Positions 34,612-42,995 are shown, numbered from the stretch's first letter. The stretch: DNA of 45,146 bases from Emcibacteraceae bacterium (GCA_028281625.1 JANQJN010000172.1:1-45146), one strand, 5' to 3'. Notes: generated by a model from the letters alone, not told the origin. A program made the numbers and translations.

Positions 34612-36114
34612 TCAATCATACACTTCAGTGTGAATAACATCGGTCATCCCCGCATCAAGGGCAAATGTCTCATCATGCAATGTCCAAATAATGGGAATAT
34701 CCGACGCTATACGGTTCAGTTTTATTTTACGGTCTTGTTCCCAACTTATCGTTCGTGCGACATAAATTGTCCTGTCTGTATCTCGTAATCGTTCTACTAT
34801 TTCCTTAGCTTTATCTCGATCAACGATCATTTTTTGTCCATCAGTTATTTGTTGTCCGTCGTTAAATAACTGATACCGTAAAGACGTAGAAATCTTACTG
34901 TATCTAAACTGATCAAGTGCATTGCCGATATAGAAGAAACCCGAATTGTTATATGGTCTAAGTTTATGTTTTGAAACCAACACATACTTCTTAGGCCACT
35001 TATCCCGTATATCCAAAATTCTCTGCGTATATTCCTTCTTAAATTGCTGTCGCGTTTCCTCTGTCTCAAATTCATCACGACCTTTCCATTTCAATTCAGC
35101 GTCTCTCACATTTGGATTTTTATATTCAAAAAAACGACCTAGTTCTTTGTTAGTTAAAAATAACGCCGCTAAATCCATCCCTCCACCACTCGATCTAAGC
35201 CTTGATTCCATGCCTCGCATAACGTCCAAGTAGTCTTCCAAACGACGCGAGTGTAAGCTCCAATAAAAGCTAGTTTTTCTTCTCCCCATTAAAGTATGAC
35301 TTATTCTTCTATTTTCAGGCACATCATTATAGTTAGCGTTATTTGGCCTTGGAAAGATACCACCAATAACAACATTTCCTTTATATGCAGGTAGTTCGAT
35401 AGGTACAAAACCTTCTCCCAAGTCAATTTTTATTACCTCAAACTCAGACCTCCTTTCGTCTTCTGACAGATCAGAGGAGACATTCCTTTGCTTACGAGCT
35501 CTATTAATTTTAATCTGATTTCTAAACCGCGATACAATACCTGTTGCAACGTCTGTATCTGCCTCCTCCTGTTCTGTACTTTGTTGTCGAGCGGTTGCTT
35601 CCTGTTCTCTTTGTTTCTGTCTTTCTGCGCGTCTCTGCTCTTGCTGTTGAGCCCACGTTTCGGCACGTCTTTTCCTCATTGTTTCAAAATCAGACGTTGT
35701 CTGACCTGCAACGCTTTTATGTGTACTAGTTGGATATGAAATTTGAACAATGTGTTCCTGGCCTATCGTTTCCTTATCACTTTCTGAAAACCGATAGTCT
35801 CTTGCGCCTATTAGAATTTTTTCGCCCAGTCTTTCTAATTCAGTGGGAAAAACACTGATCAAAATTATATCTTTTGGTCTACCTGCACGATCAATATTCA
35901 TAGTCAGCCGGAATTCACACACCACTGTCGTACAGTGATTTTTAAGCAACTTCGCTTCTCGACTATCTAACTCGGCATTAGTTCTCTTTATTAACTCCCG
36001 TTTATTCTCTGCAATCACACCACCTAAAGATTGAGCATGTAAACCCGAGCTTGGCATCATAATCAAACCAATCACCAAAACCACAATGCATACGGACTTC
36101 TGTGCCATCGACAT
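34612..36114 (-). CDS. Secreted protein with TonB-C-like N-terminal domain and charged linker, unknown function
   Basis: A 500-residue exported protein. A signal peptide ends LHAQS. Residues about 55-125 (VCEFRLTMNIDRAGRPKDIILISVFPTELERL...ARDYRF) resemble the C-terminal fold of TonB-like proteins. Residues about 140-190 form a Gln/Arg/Glu-rich coiled stretch. The rest (about 215-500) is a domain I cannot place, with VVIGGIFPRPNN, SFYWSLHSRR and an end DETFALDAGMTDVIHTEV. AGGAGAA is 5 bases before the ATG. The small membrane protein gene starts upstream on the same strand, 31 bp away, so they form an operon. Its place in an integrated island, in the periplasm, may mean an envelope role such as exclusion, but that is speculation. 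Confidence 0.7.
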   Translation of the reverse strand: MSMAQKSVCIVVLVIGLIMMPSSGLHAQSLGGVIAENKRELIKRTNAELDSREAKLLKNHCTTVVCEFRLTMNIDRAGRPKDIILISVFPTELERLGEKILIGARDYRFSESDKETIGQEHIVQISYPTSTHKSVAGQTTSDFETMRKRRAETWAQQQEQRRAERQKQREQEATARQQSTEQEEADTDVATGIVSRFRNQIKINRARKQRNVSSDLSEDERRSEFEVIKIDLGEGFVPIELPAYKGNVVIGGIFPRPNNANYNDVPENRRISHTLMGRRKTSFYWSLHSRRLEDYLDVMRGMESRLRSSGGGMDLAALFLTNKELGRFFEYKNPNVRDAELKWKGRDEFETEETRQQFKKEYTQRILDIRDKWPKKYVLVSKHKLRPYNNSGFFYIGNALDQFRYSKISTSLRYQLFNDGQQITDGQKMIVDRDKAKEIVERLRDTDRTIYVARTISWEQDRKIKLNRIASDIPIIWTLHDETFALDAGMTDVIHTEVYD

Positions 36115-36145
36115 TATATTCTCCTTGATTGTTTAAACAGTGACC

Positions 36146-36496
36146 TTAAACACTTTCCTTAGGTACTATTTTTCCTGATGCCCCTTTTATGATTGCAAAT
36201 ACATGCAATCCTGTCGGTATCAACGGAATCAATGAAAAACCCGGCACAAAGTCAAAAATTGCAGCAAGAAAAGGTAACACCGCCAACCATTTTTGATCGG
36301 TATGAACACCTCTAAAATAGGCTATTACCATAAGTAATATGAGCGCTCCCAGATGTACTTCAGTTACACCGGGTAGCGCTGTATTGGTCATTGAAACAAC
36401 AGATGAATTTGAACCCAAGAATGGAAGAATGTACGTTGGAATGGCAATTACTACATATAGAATTACATACACCAAACTATTTTCTAAAATTTTCAT
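36146..36496 (-). CDS. Small membrane protein of unknown function
   Basis: A 116-residue protein with about four hydrophobic stretches (residues 8-28, 48-62, 68-84 and 87-105) and a basic tail IKGASGKIVPKESV. I recognise no family. GGGG lies 5-6 bases before the ATG. It heads the operon with the secreted protein at 34612-36114 and may anchor or export it. The next 500 bases upstream are the noncoding repeat region, which must contain its promoter. Confidence 0.65.
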   Translation of the reverse strand: MKILENSLVYVILYVVIAIPTYILPFLGSNSSVVSMTNTALPGVTEVHLGALILLMVIAYFRGVHTDQKWLAVLPFLAAIFDFVPGFSLIPLIPTGLHVFAIIKGASGKIVPKESV

Positions 36497-36965
36497 GTAA
36501 ACCCCACTAAATAGTTGACTGTTTAATGCAACGAATTACCGTCTGCACTTTTTACACAAAACATAAACGGGATAAAAACATCATCGACGAGTGTTAAATA
36601 AGAATGTTAATCAAACCAAAATTGATGTTTGCAATAGCTCAACTGGTGTCGGGCCGTTGCAAACATCAATCTAGGTAGATATGAGTCCTCATCTATTTCT
36701 CAAGGACAGGTAGCTACTCCTAATCCATGAAATGAGTCTTGTATTCGATGAGTAACCCGACCTAAGTCGGAAACCCTAAATTAATGTTTGCGAGAACGAT
36801 AATGTTTGATTTTGACGAACGTGTCAATAATTCCTTAGAAAATGAGTCTCACATATATTTACTTTTTATTTAGTACAACCTAATATAAGTGGTCTCTTTG
36901 AGACAATGGACGGGCGTAGATGGTATATTTTCCCCCAAGATATATCACCTTCGCTTTGTCTATAT
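36497..36965. other. Noncoding region rich in inverted and direct repeats
   Basis: About 470 bases without a convincing gene. It holds the 14-bp inverted repeat described separately, a CCGAC-CTAA-GTCGG hairpin (36757-36770), the 12-bp palindrome ATGAG-TC-CTCAT (36681-36692), GTAGCTAC (36710-36717), GTCTC-TTT-GAGAC (36893-36905), four copies of ATGAGT at 36681, 36732, 36748 and 36842, and ATGTTTG at 36625, 36784 and 36803 (plus one inverted copy). A 23-codon frame from 36802 has little support. It could be a small RNA ending at the terminator at 36966, a control or replication region, or both. Confidence 0.55.
36621..36670 (+). repeat. Perfect 14-bp inverted repeat with tRNA D-arm-like loop
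   Basis: ATTGATGTTTGCAA (36621-36634) pairs fully with TTGCAAACATCAAT (36657-36670). The 22-base loop begins TAGCTCAACTGG, which matches the D-arm of the tRNA-Arg in this window at 11 of 12 bases, and contains GTCGGG (36648-36653), complementary to CCCGAC at 36756-36761. This could allow a long-range contact in an RNA. Confidence 0.75.
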
Positions 36966-36994
36966 AAAAACCTCAACGTTATGTTGAGGTTTTT
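36966..36994. terminator. Bidirectional Rho-independent terminator
   Basis: A perfect 12-bp stem AAAAACCTCAAC / GTTGAGGTTTTT with loop GTTAT. It lies 11 bases after the stop of the RuvC-like gene on the minus strand and can also end a plus-strand transcript from the repeat region. Confidence 0.9.
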
Positions 36995-37004
36995 GTTTAA
37001 AGAA

Positions 37005-37517
37005 CTATTCTTCACTCTCGTTTTGCCCGTAAAAATACGTGAGCGCTAGAGCGGTAGCATCAAAGATCGACATTCTAATACTCTCGCTTTCCCAGCTCTT
37101 TCGTGGGGGCGGTTGATAGAATTTGAGTTCGGGCAGTAAGTCGCCAATAACTTGTACAACTTCATGTTTCGTCTTAACACCAAATCGCTGGAACTTTTCC
37201 AATACTTGATGTCGAGAATAGTAGTGTGGAAACAAGTCATGGGACTTAGCCGTTTCTGCCAACATCTCTATAAGCTCTGTTATTCGCTTTGATGGCGGTG
37301 TGAGCGAAGATGCATCTCTAATAATAATGGTGTCAGGTTCGTAGAAGTTTATCAAATCAATAAACTTCCGAACGTACACCTCATTTTTGTGTCCTGCGGA
37401 GCGCAGAACACCCCAGTCTAAAGCGGTCTTTTCATTGAGAAAAAGAACATAACCAAGACCTTCAGATGACGGGTACACCGATAAAACACGAGGCCCGTCA
37501 GGAAATGTGTACTTCAT
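37005..37517 (-). CDS. RuvC-fold protein with altered catalytic residues
   Basis: A 170-residue protein that looks like the Holliday-junction resolvase fold: N-terminal strands PRVLSVYPSSEGLGYVLF, a middle strand EPDTIIIRDASS, the helix TKHEVVQVIGDLLPEL, and the ending SIFDATALALTYF, all in the RuvC order. In RuvC the first strand carries Asp (IDPG) and the middle one Glu (IEQ); here they are Tyr15 and Arg67, while Asp68 is next to it and Asp153 in FDATALAL is kept. So normal two-metal cleavage is doubtful, unless Asp68 replaces the Glu. It follows an XRE gene by 23 bp in one operon and ends at a strong terminator. Similarity is judged by eye. Confidence 0.65.
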   Translation of the reverse strand: MKYTFPDGPRVLSVYPSSEGLGYVLFLNEKTALDWGVLRSAGHKNEVYVRKFIDLINFYEPDTIIIRDASSLTPPSKRITELIEMLAETAKSHDLFPHYYSRHQVLEKFQRFGVKTKHEVVQVIGDLLPELKFYQPPPRKSWESESIRMSIFDATALALTYFYGQNESEE

Positions 37518-37540
37518 AGAACGAAGAGTCTAACCGCAAA

Positions 37541-37924
37541 CTAAGAACGATAGATTATGGCCTTTAGATAATCCGCCTTATGTTGTGTTGTTTTTTGGAG
37601 TGCTAATTGCTCCAATAACAAATGTGCATTGTTTCTCACTGTTTCTTCGGCTTGCCGATACATGCCAGGAAACAGTTCATGCACAGGCGTATCAAAGAGT
37701 ATTCGACACGCCAATGCAGTTTCAAGGGTTGGTATGCGCGTAAAACGCTCATACCGCGACACTTGCGTACCGCTTGTAAAGCCCAATAAAAAGGCAGTCT
37801 CGTATTGAGATAACGCCACTTTCTTTCTTTGTCTACGTAACATAGTTAGTAATACGTGATACCACCCGCGCGGTTTTGGTATCAGTACTGACTGTATAGT
37901 ATTTATAAAAACTAAAGTAGACAT
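37541..37924 (-). CDS. XRE family helix-turn-helix protein
   Basis: A 127-residue protein with a helix-turn-helix of the XRE type near its middle: LRRQRKKVALSQYETAFLLGF, then TQVSRYERFTRIPTLETALACRILFDTPVHELFPGMY. The C-terminal helices resemble the usual oligomerisation tail. I choose ATG 37924 with AGGT 9 bases upstream; the frame stays open to GTG 37999 but that start lacks a ribosome site. It is the first gene of an operon with the RuvC-like protein, which suggests that it regulates that gene or acts with it. An inverted repeat (38140-38169) lies in the shared divergent region. Confidence 0.75.
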   Translation of the reverse strand: MSTLVFINTIQSVLIPKPRGWYHVLLTMLRRQRKKVALSQYETAFLLGFTSGTQVSRYERFTRIPTLETALACRILFDTPVHELFPGMYRQAEETVRNNAHLLLEQLALQKTTQHKADYLKAIIYRS

Positions 37925-38139
37925 CCTAATTGACCTATCTGGTAAGAAATCAGAATGTAAAGTGGTGCTGGAAAAATCTACAATATAAAACTGCGACACA
38001 TGTAATGTTCACAGTTTTGCAGAAGAATCTTGCTTCAATTATATCAAATCCCAAACACAAATTCCTTTCACATTTGTGGAATTGACCACGTAGGTAAGTT
38101 AGCGGGTCTCGTACTTTACGGGATCGTGCGTATGATGGC

Positions 38140-38169
38140 AATTATGGTTCGTTACAAACGGCCATAATT
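38140..38169. promoter_or_regulatory. Inverted repeat before the ATPase gene
   Basis: AATTATGG (38140-38147) and CCATAATT (38162-38169) with a 14-base spacer, 25 bases before the ATG at 38195. A likely operator, perhaps for one of the island XRE proteins, or a leader hairpin. Confidence 0.45.
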
Positions 38170-38194
38170 TATTTCAAAATATTATATTTATCAT

Positions 38195-39391
38195 ATGCAC
38201 TCATTTAAGCCTTTAACGTCAAAAGACGTAAGCAAACTCCTCGATCTCACAATAAAGCACGACGACATAAATAAGATCGTGACCTTTCTTTGTGCGCTAT
38301 CAGCGTATAGTGAAAACGATCAATTCAACATTTCGTATAACGCTCCCTCCTCAACAGGCAAAAGTTATATACCCACTGAAATCGCCCGGCTGTTTCCAAG
38401 CGAAGATGTAGTCGAGATCGCATATTGTAGTCCTACTGCATTTTTTCATGATGTTGGCAAAGCAGATGATGAAAAGAAAGGACGCATCATTGTAGACCTA
38501 TCTCGGAAAATATTAGTATTCCTCGATCAGCCCCACAATGATCTGCTTGCTCGACTGCGACCACTTCTTTCTCACGACAATAAAGAAATCAATATTAAGA
38601 TAACCGATAAGAACCAAAAGCAGGGCTTGCGCACCAAAGACATCATATTAAAAGGCTTTCCATCTGTTATATTTTCAACCGCAGGACTGCGTATAGATGA
38701 ACAAGAAGCCACACGCTTCTTTCTACTAAGCCCAGAAGTGCATCAAGAGAAGATTAGAAGTAGTATCAGCGAGACTATACATAGGGAAATGGACGGGGCA
38801 GAGTACCAATCAACGCTTACACACCACAAAGGTCGATTAGAACTCAAGCAACGTATTCGTGCGATAAAAGAAGCTCATATTAACAATATAAAAATTGCGC
38901 CCCCACTAGAGGCAAAAATCCGTTCAGTATTTCTTAGCGACAACGCTACGCTAAAACCGCGTCATCAACGAGACATCAAACGGTTTATCTCGCTCATTAA
39001 GTCTTTTGCTCTTTTAAATCTCTGGTGGCGGGATCAATCCAATGCAACGATTACTGCCAATGAGGACGATTTTGACGAAGCATTCTCTTTATGGAAAAAC
39101 CTATCGCGTAGCCAAGAGCTAAATTTACCGCCCTATGTGTACAACATGTATGCTGAAATCATATTACCTGCATGGAAGGCGAAAAATAAAAACCGTAAAT
39201 CCAGAGCAGGTCTCTTACGTGCAGAATTACTAGCTAAACATTACGAAGTATATGGTCGCATGTTAGATGCCAATCAATTACGGCAACAAATCCTCCCTAT
39301 ACTCGAAACCGCAGGGCTTATATCACAAGAACGAGATCCCCTCAATAAACGATTGAAATGTATTTATCCGACTAACGTACAATCCACATGA
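38195..39391 (+). CDS. P-loop ATPase of unknown function
   Basis: A 398-residue protein with Walker A NAPSSTGKS (49-57) and a Walker B-like strand KILVFLDQPHND (105-116), where DQP replaces the usual DE. The segment FPSVIFSTAGLRIDEQEATRFFLLSPE (about 160-190) looks like a sensor strand followed by an arginine-finger-type region, as in AAA-like helicases. A C-terminal winged-helix-like piece (LLRAELLAKHYEVYGRMLDANQLRQQILPILETAGLI) may bind DNA. The domain order resembles helicase or primase-associated ATPases of mobile elements, but I cannot assign a family. It starts a plus-strand block with a 53-residue protein and the serine recombinase. No strong ribosome site is seen. Confidence 0.75.
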   Translation: MHSFKPLTSKDVSKLLDLTIKHDDINKIVTFLCALSAYSENDQFNISYNAPSSTGKSYIPTEIARLFPSEDVVEIAYCSPTAFFHDVGKADDEKKGRIIVDLSRKILVFLDQPHNDLLARLRPLLSHDNKEINIKITDKNQKQGLRTKDIILKGFPSVIFSTAGLRIDEQEATRFFLLSPEVHQEKIRSSISETIHREMDGAEYQSTLTHHKGRLELKQRIRAIKEAHINNIKIAPPLEAKIRSVFLSDNATLKPRHQRDIKRFISLIKSFALLNLWWRDQSNATITANEDDFDEAFSLWKNLSRSQELNLPPYVYNMYAEIILPAWKAKNKNRKSRAGLLRAELLAKHYEVYGRMLDANQLRQQILPILETAGLISQERDPLNKRLKCIYPTNVQST

Positions 39392-39462
39392 CATAGTGAA
39401 AAGCACGGTGGGGTAAAACCTACATAATCTTATTAGAACCAAATTTTAGAAAAAACAATGGT

Positions 39463-39624
39463 ATGATTAATGAACAACCAAAGCATTCAAAAATTGATCC
39501 AAAAGACTACGTCTTTTCAGAAGAAACAATACAATCATTATCAGAGTTAGGCATAATATTAAAAGAAATCCGTCTGCAATTAGACGAAGAAGAAGCGGAG
39601 AAAGAGAAGGACAAGGAAAAATAG
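39463..39624 (+). CDS. Small acidic/basic helical protein upstream of the serine recombinase
   Basis: A 53-residue open frame starting MINEQPKHSKIDPKDYVF and ending in a Glu/Lys helix (LQLDEEEAEKEKDKEK). It begins 71 bases after the ATPase stop and ends 15 bases before the recombinase ATG on the same strand, the spacing of an operon. Many large serine recombinases travel with a small partner protein that sets direction of recombination, so such a role is possible. The ribosome site is weak, and short length makes the call less sure. Confidence 0.55.
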   Translation: MINEQPKHSKIDPKDYVFSEETIQSLSELGIILKEIRLQLDEEEAEKEKDKEK

Positions 39625-39639
39625 CTTCATACATCCAAT

Positions 39640-41391
39640 ATGACAAATGATGAAAAAACTGAAAAACAAATATTAGCAGATATTAAAAGCGGTAAGTATC
39701 GTGAGCACTATTTAATATACAATCGAAAGAGTACTGATGAGCCTAACAGTCAAAAGAACTCCATAGCATATCAAAAGAAAGAAAATACCAAACTCGCAAA
39801 GCGTGAAAAATTACGTATTGCTCCAATTACTCTGAAAGGCTTGTGTGTTTCTGGTGTTATATCAGAACGTCATTCTGGTTTTAAAGAAGATAACAATATT
39901 TTCATTACCAAAAATGGTATGGTGCAGTATCGAATTGAACGACCAAAATTTCAAAAACTAGCGCAGTTTCTTAGTCAAGGATATTTCAAAGGCGTAATTT
40001 TCCTATCATGGGATCGCGCAAGTAGAAATAAAGGTGATGATACTATTATTGGCAAGCTTATGCGTAATGGTGTCAGTGTGCGATTTGCATTTGCACAATA
40101 TGACAATAGCAGTGCTGGTGCATTACATATGGATGTAGATGGTATGTTTGCAGCACACCACTCACGAGTAACAAGTGAAAAAGTTAAACTAGCCACTAGA
40201 AACCTCCGATCAAAAGGTGTGTGTACTTATAGAGCTCCTATCGGTTACCTCAATGAAGGGAATATGTATGACAAACCATTCGACCCCGTTAGAGCACCGC
40301 TTATCAAGAAAATGTTTGAATTATGCGCCGAAGGGCAATGGTCTCTATCTGATCTTGCACGGTGGGCGAATAAGGTGGGACTTACAACAGTTCCTTCTCG
40401 CAGACGCCGAACAGAAGAAGAATTACTTGCCGAAGAAGAAGAAAATATAACGATTAAAAAAACTACTCGGCCTATCAAATTTACGCATGTACATAAGATA
40501 CTGACAAATCGCTTTTATACTGGAAGAATTCTTAACAATGACGGTGAGTTTATCAAAAGTGTAAGTCATGAAGCGCTTATAACTGACACCGTATTTGAAA
40601 GAGTACAAAGTATTCTTCAAATGAGGAATATTAGCACTCACTATGAGACAAAAAAGAATCTCGCCCTTAGAGGAAAAGTACGTTGCGATAAATGCAAACG
40701 TGCTTATTCGCCATATATGAAAAAAGGTATCCAGTACTTTAAATCAACTTGTTCAGTCAATTGCACAAACACGATGAAAAGTTTTAATTTGTCATTTATA
40801 GAAGATGAAGTAGGAAAACTTATTAAACAGCTCTCTTTTACTGAAGATGAATTAGAAGAAATTGATGCGCGTGCCGACACTGATGTTGCTGTTCTTGAAC
40901 ACAAAAGACATCAGCTACTAGAAGATAATCAACGACAAATAACAAAGCTTCGTGATGATTTATTGTACCTTAGGGAAAATAGATTAATCCTACTTAAGTC
41001 TGAATTATATAGTCCAGACCAGTTACTAGAAGAAGAAAAGGACTTAACCAATCAAATCAACTCATTACAGCTTGATGAGCAAATTTCTGACATTTCAATG
41101 CACAAGTTAATGAAGGATGTCATACTTCTTTCCGAACTCTTAAAAGATGGCTATAAACTTTACCAAAACGCAGATTCACAGAAAAAAGAAGAAATTATCA
41201 ATTTAGTCTTTTTCGAACTTACGTTGTCTGGAAATGACCTTAAATATAAGGGTAAAAATGGATTCAAAGCTCTCGAAAACCGTTTTTCCTTTGTTTGTGA
41301 CCATATAAGGTGGTTTTTCGAACTTACCCGTTTGGCAGATGATATAAATGAAAGTATAGAAGACATGAAAATTATTCTCAAAGGGAAGTAG
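39640..41391 (+). CDS. Large serine recombinase
   Basis: A 583-residue recombinase. The resolvase domain (about 22-160) has the nucleophile Ser31 in IYNRKSTDEPNSQKNS, the ERHSGF stretch and FLSWDRASRNKGD; the recombinase domain (about 195-320) has APIGYLNEG and ILTNRFYTGRI; a zinc ribbon follows with RCDKC and CSVNC (about 348-373); then a long coiled coil (about 420-490) and a C-terminal tail. It catalyses integration or excision by double-strand exchange. Such enzymes alone can move an element, so a second recombinase inside an island that already has a tyrosine integrase suggests a nested or composite element. It follows a 53-residue gene by 15 bp. Confidence 0.93.
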   Translation: MTNDEKTEKQILADIKSGKYREHYLIYNRKSTDEPNSQKNSIAYQKKENTKLAKREKLRIAPITLKGLCVSGVISERHSGFKEDNNIFITKNGMVQYRIERPKFQKLAQFLSQGYFKGVIFLSWDRASRNKGDDTIIGKLMRNGVSVRFAFAQYDNSSAGALHMDVDGMFAAHHSRVTSEKVKLATRNLRSKGVCTYRAPIGYLNEGNMYDKPFDPVRAPLIKKMFELCAEGQWSLSDLARWANKVGLTTVPSRRRRTEEELLAEEEENITIKKTTRPIKFTHVHKILTNRFYTGRILNNDGEFIKSVSHEALITDTVFERVQSILQMRNISTHYETKKNLALRGKVRCDKCKRAYSPYMKKGIQYFKSTCSVNCTNTMKSFNLSFIEDEVGKLIKQLSFTEDELEEIDARADTDVAVLEHKRHQLLEDNQRQITKLRDDLLYLRENRLILLKSELYSPDQLLEEEKDLTNQINSLQLDEQISDISMHKLMKDVILLSELLKDGYKLYQNADSQKKEEIINLVFFELTLSGNDLKYKGKNGFKALENRFSFVCDHIRWFFELTRLADDINESIEDMKIILKGK

Positions 41392-41439
41392 TTACCCCAC
41401 CCCTCGCCTCACTATTTAATCTTAAGTTTTTTAAACGTA

Positions 41440-41562
41440 ATGATGGCACACGACATTCCATCTAACAATTTGTATGCTGTGCATATGTCTATAGACTGGT
41501 TTTCGGTAGGACTTATAGTTATACTTTCTACAATAAGCTTCTTTTTGTGGACGGGGGAATAA
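41440..41562 (+). CDS. Tiny membrane peptide ahead of the AlbA_2 gene
   Basis: A 40-residue open frame (start MMAHDIPSNN) with one clear hydrophobic helix, VGLIVILSTISFFLWTGE at the C-terminus. It ends 7 bases before the ATG of the AlbA_2 gene; its last codons contain the GGGGGA that could be that gene's ribosome site, so translation may be coupled. A shorter form from ATG 41485 keeps the helix. Small membrane peptides next to nucleotide-binding or nuclease genes are seen in some defence operons. The reading frame is short, so existence is uncertain. Confidence 0.45.
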   Translation: MMAHDIPSNNLYAVHMSIDWFSVGLIVILSTISFFLWTGE

Positions 41563-41569
41563 CAGCAAA

Positions 41570-42916
41570 ATGCCCGATACTAAAATTCAATTTCTCATAG
41601 ATAATCTTCAAGAAAACCTTGAAGTGGAGGTGAAAAATTGGCTTAACGGTCTTGCAGGAAATGGCGACAAAGCTTCTTTAGCTAAAGAGATTATCGCATT
41701 AGCAAATAGTGGCGGAGGCTACATCTTTATTGGCTTCGATGACGCTGGTGCAGACCTGCCAGAAGTAGAGCCACAAGAAAACGAAAAAGAAGCGTTTACT
41801 CAAGACAACATTTCAAGCATCGTTCATCGATACATTAACCCACCGTGTCAGTGTCGAGTAGAACTTGTTTCGCGAACTGACTCTGATATGGAACATCCCG
41901 TAATTATTGTTCCCGGAAATCATCGGACTCCATTATTTGCAGCAAGTGGTGGCCCGAATGGGGAACTGGACTCTGGAAAAGTGTATATACGTCGACCGGG
42001 TGGCAATAGTGAGCAAGCGAGAAACCAAGATGATTGGGAAAAGTTACTCGACCGCCTAGTTAAAGCTAGACAATCTGACATGTTGTCTGCAATACGAGAA
42101 GTGGTAGACCCCTCATCACATATTCTTGCAGTAGAAGAATCTTCACTCGAAGATTGGCATAACGAAAGCCTTGAACTTTGGAATGGAATTATAGAAGGAT
42201 TTGAGGATGACGACCCGAGACGATTAGAATCAGGATATTGGACAGTATCATTTAAGATTGAACCATTCGCAACCAACAGTCTCAATGAGCTTAATACGGC
42301 CTTAGATAGAGAAATGCCAACACATTCTGGATGGCCACCGTTTACCTATTTACATCGAGACCCAGTTCGACCACGCGCTCATGATCGCACCATTTCGGCA
42401 TACATTGGTGCATTACGCGATGATGAGCAACCAGAACAGCGAACCGATTACGCTGACTACTGGCGAGTTTCAAGGGATGGATATGGATTTATGCTTAGAC
42501 CCATGCGAGAGGATTCTGCCGGTTATGCAAGTAATGTTGTTCCACGGCCACAACCACCATTATTTGATTGGACAATGCCAATCTATCGAATGACCGAGAT
42601 ACTAAAACATATAGAAGCGCTATCTAAAAGATTTGGAAATGATCAATCAACATTTCAACTTCAAATTATGTATACCAACACTCAAGGTCGAAGATTGTAC
42701 CAATCTAACATTCGTTATATTTTGGAAAGCGGAGCTATGTGCAATGTTCCAAACATCAGTAACCAAATCGAGGCAAACGTATCAGACATTGCAACCAATC
42801 TTGAAGAACTAGTTTTCTCAATTCTCGCTCCAGTTTATGAACAGTTTGATTTTAAGGAATTGCCAAGACAGTTGGTAGCAAATGTTGTTAATGATGCATT
42901 GCGATACCCTAATTAA
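41570..42916 (+). CDS. AlbA_2 (Schlafen-type) domain protein
   Basis: A 448-residue protein. The N-terminal part (about 12-140) has the features of the AlbA_2 domain: ENLEVEVKNWLNG with the acidic/Lys motif, LAKEIIALANSGGGYIFIGFDDAG, and later the strand KVYIRRPGGNSEQA. AlbA_2/Schlafen domains bind nucleic acids, and some cut RNA. The rest (about 165-448) is a large region without a family I know; it has WPPFTYLHRDPVRPRAHDRTISAYIG and ends in helices. The next gene, 79 bp on, is a soluble HerA/VirD4-like ATPase, and the preceding tiny membrane ORF ends 7 bp before. The cluster suggests a nucleic-acid-acting protein powered by the ATPase. Confidence 0.8.
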   Translation: MPDTKIQFLIDNLQENLEVEVKNWLNGLAGNGDKASLAKEIIALANSGGGYIFIGFDDAGADLPEVEPQENEKEAFTQDNISSIVHRYINPPCQCRVELVSRTDSDMEHPVIIVPGNHRTPLFAASGGPNGELDSGKVYIRRPGGNSEQARNQDDWEKLLDRLVKARQSDMLSAIREVVDPSSHILAVEESSLEDWHNESLELWNGIIEGFEDDDPRRLESGYWTVSFKIEPFATNSLNELNTALDREMPTHSGWPPFTYLHRDPVRPRAHDRTISAYIGALRDDEQPEQRTDYADYWRVSRDGYGFMLRPMREDSAGYASNVVPRPQPPLFDWTMPIYRMTEILKHIEALSKRFGNDQSTFQLQIMYTNTQGRRLYQSNIRYILESGAMCNVPNISNQIEANVSDIATNLEELVFSILAPVYEQFDFKELPRQLVANVVNDALRYPN

Positions 42917-42995
42917 GTGAATTGATCGTAAACATTGACCAATGTGGTTATATTGCGGGCCTCGTTATTTTTCAGCATTTGCCGATAATAGGTAG

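Noticed and set aside
36635..36646. D-arm-like sequence as the right attachment site of the island
   Set aside because: Integrases of this type usually use the tRNA 3' half, not the D-arm, and no further tRNA sequence follows.
36600..36820. CRISPR array or retron
   Set aside because: Repeats are short and irregular, and no cas or reverse transcriptase gene is present.
36802..36873. 23-codon open frame in the noncoding region
   Set aside because: Too short, only a weak ribosome site, and it overlaps the repeated motifs.
37005..37517. Calling the RuvC-like gene an IS110-type or TnpB-type transposon protein with guide RNA
   Set aside because: It is only 170 residues, lacks the other domains of those families, and has lost catalytic residues.
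37925..37999. Upstream extension of the XRE gene to GTG 37999
   Set aside because: No ribosome site; the extra residues do not belong to the helix-turn-helix.
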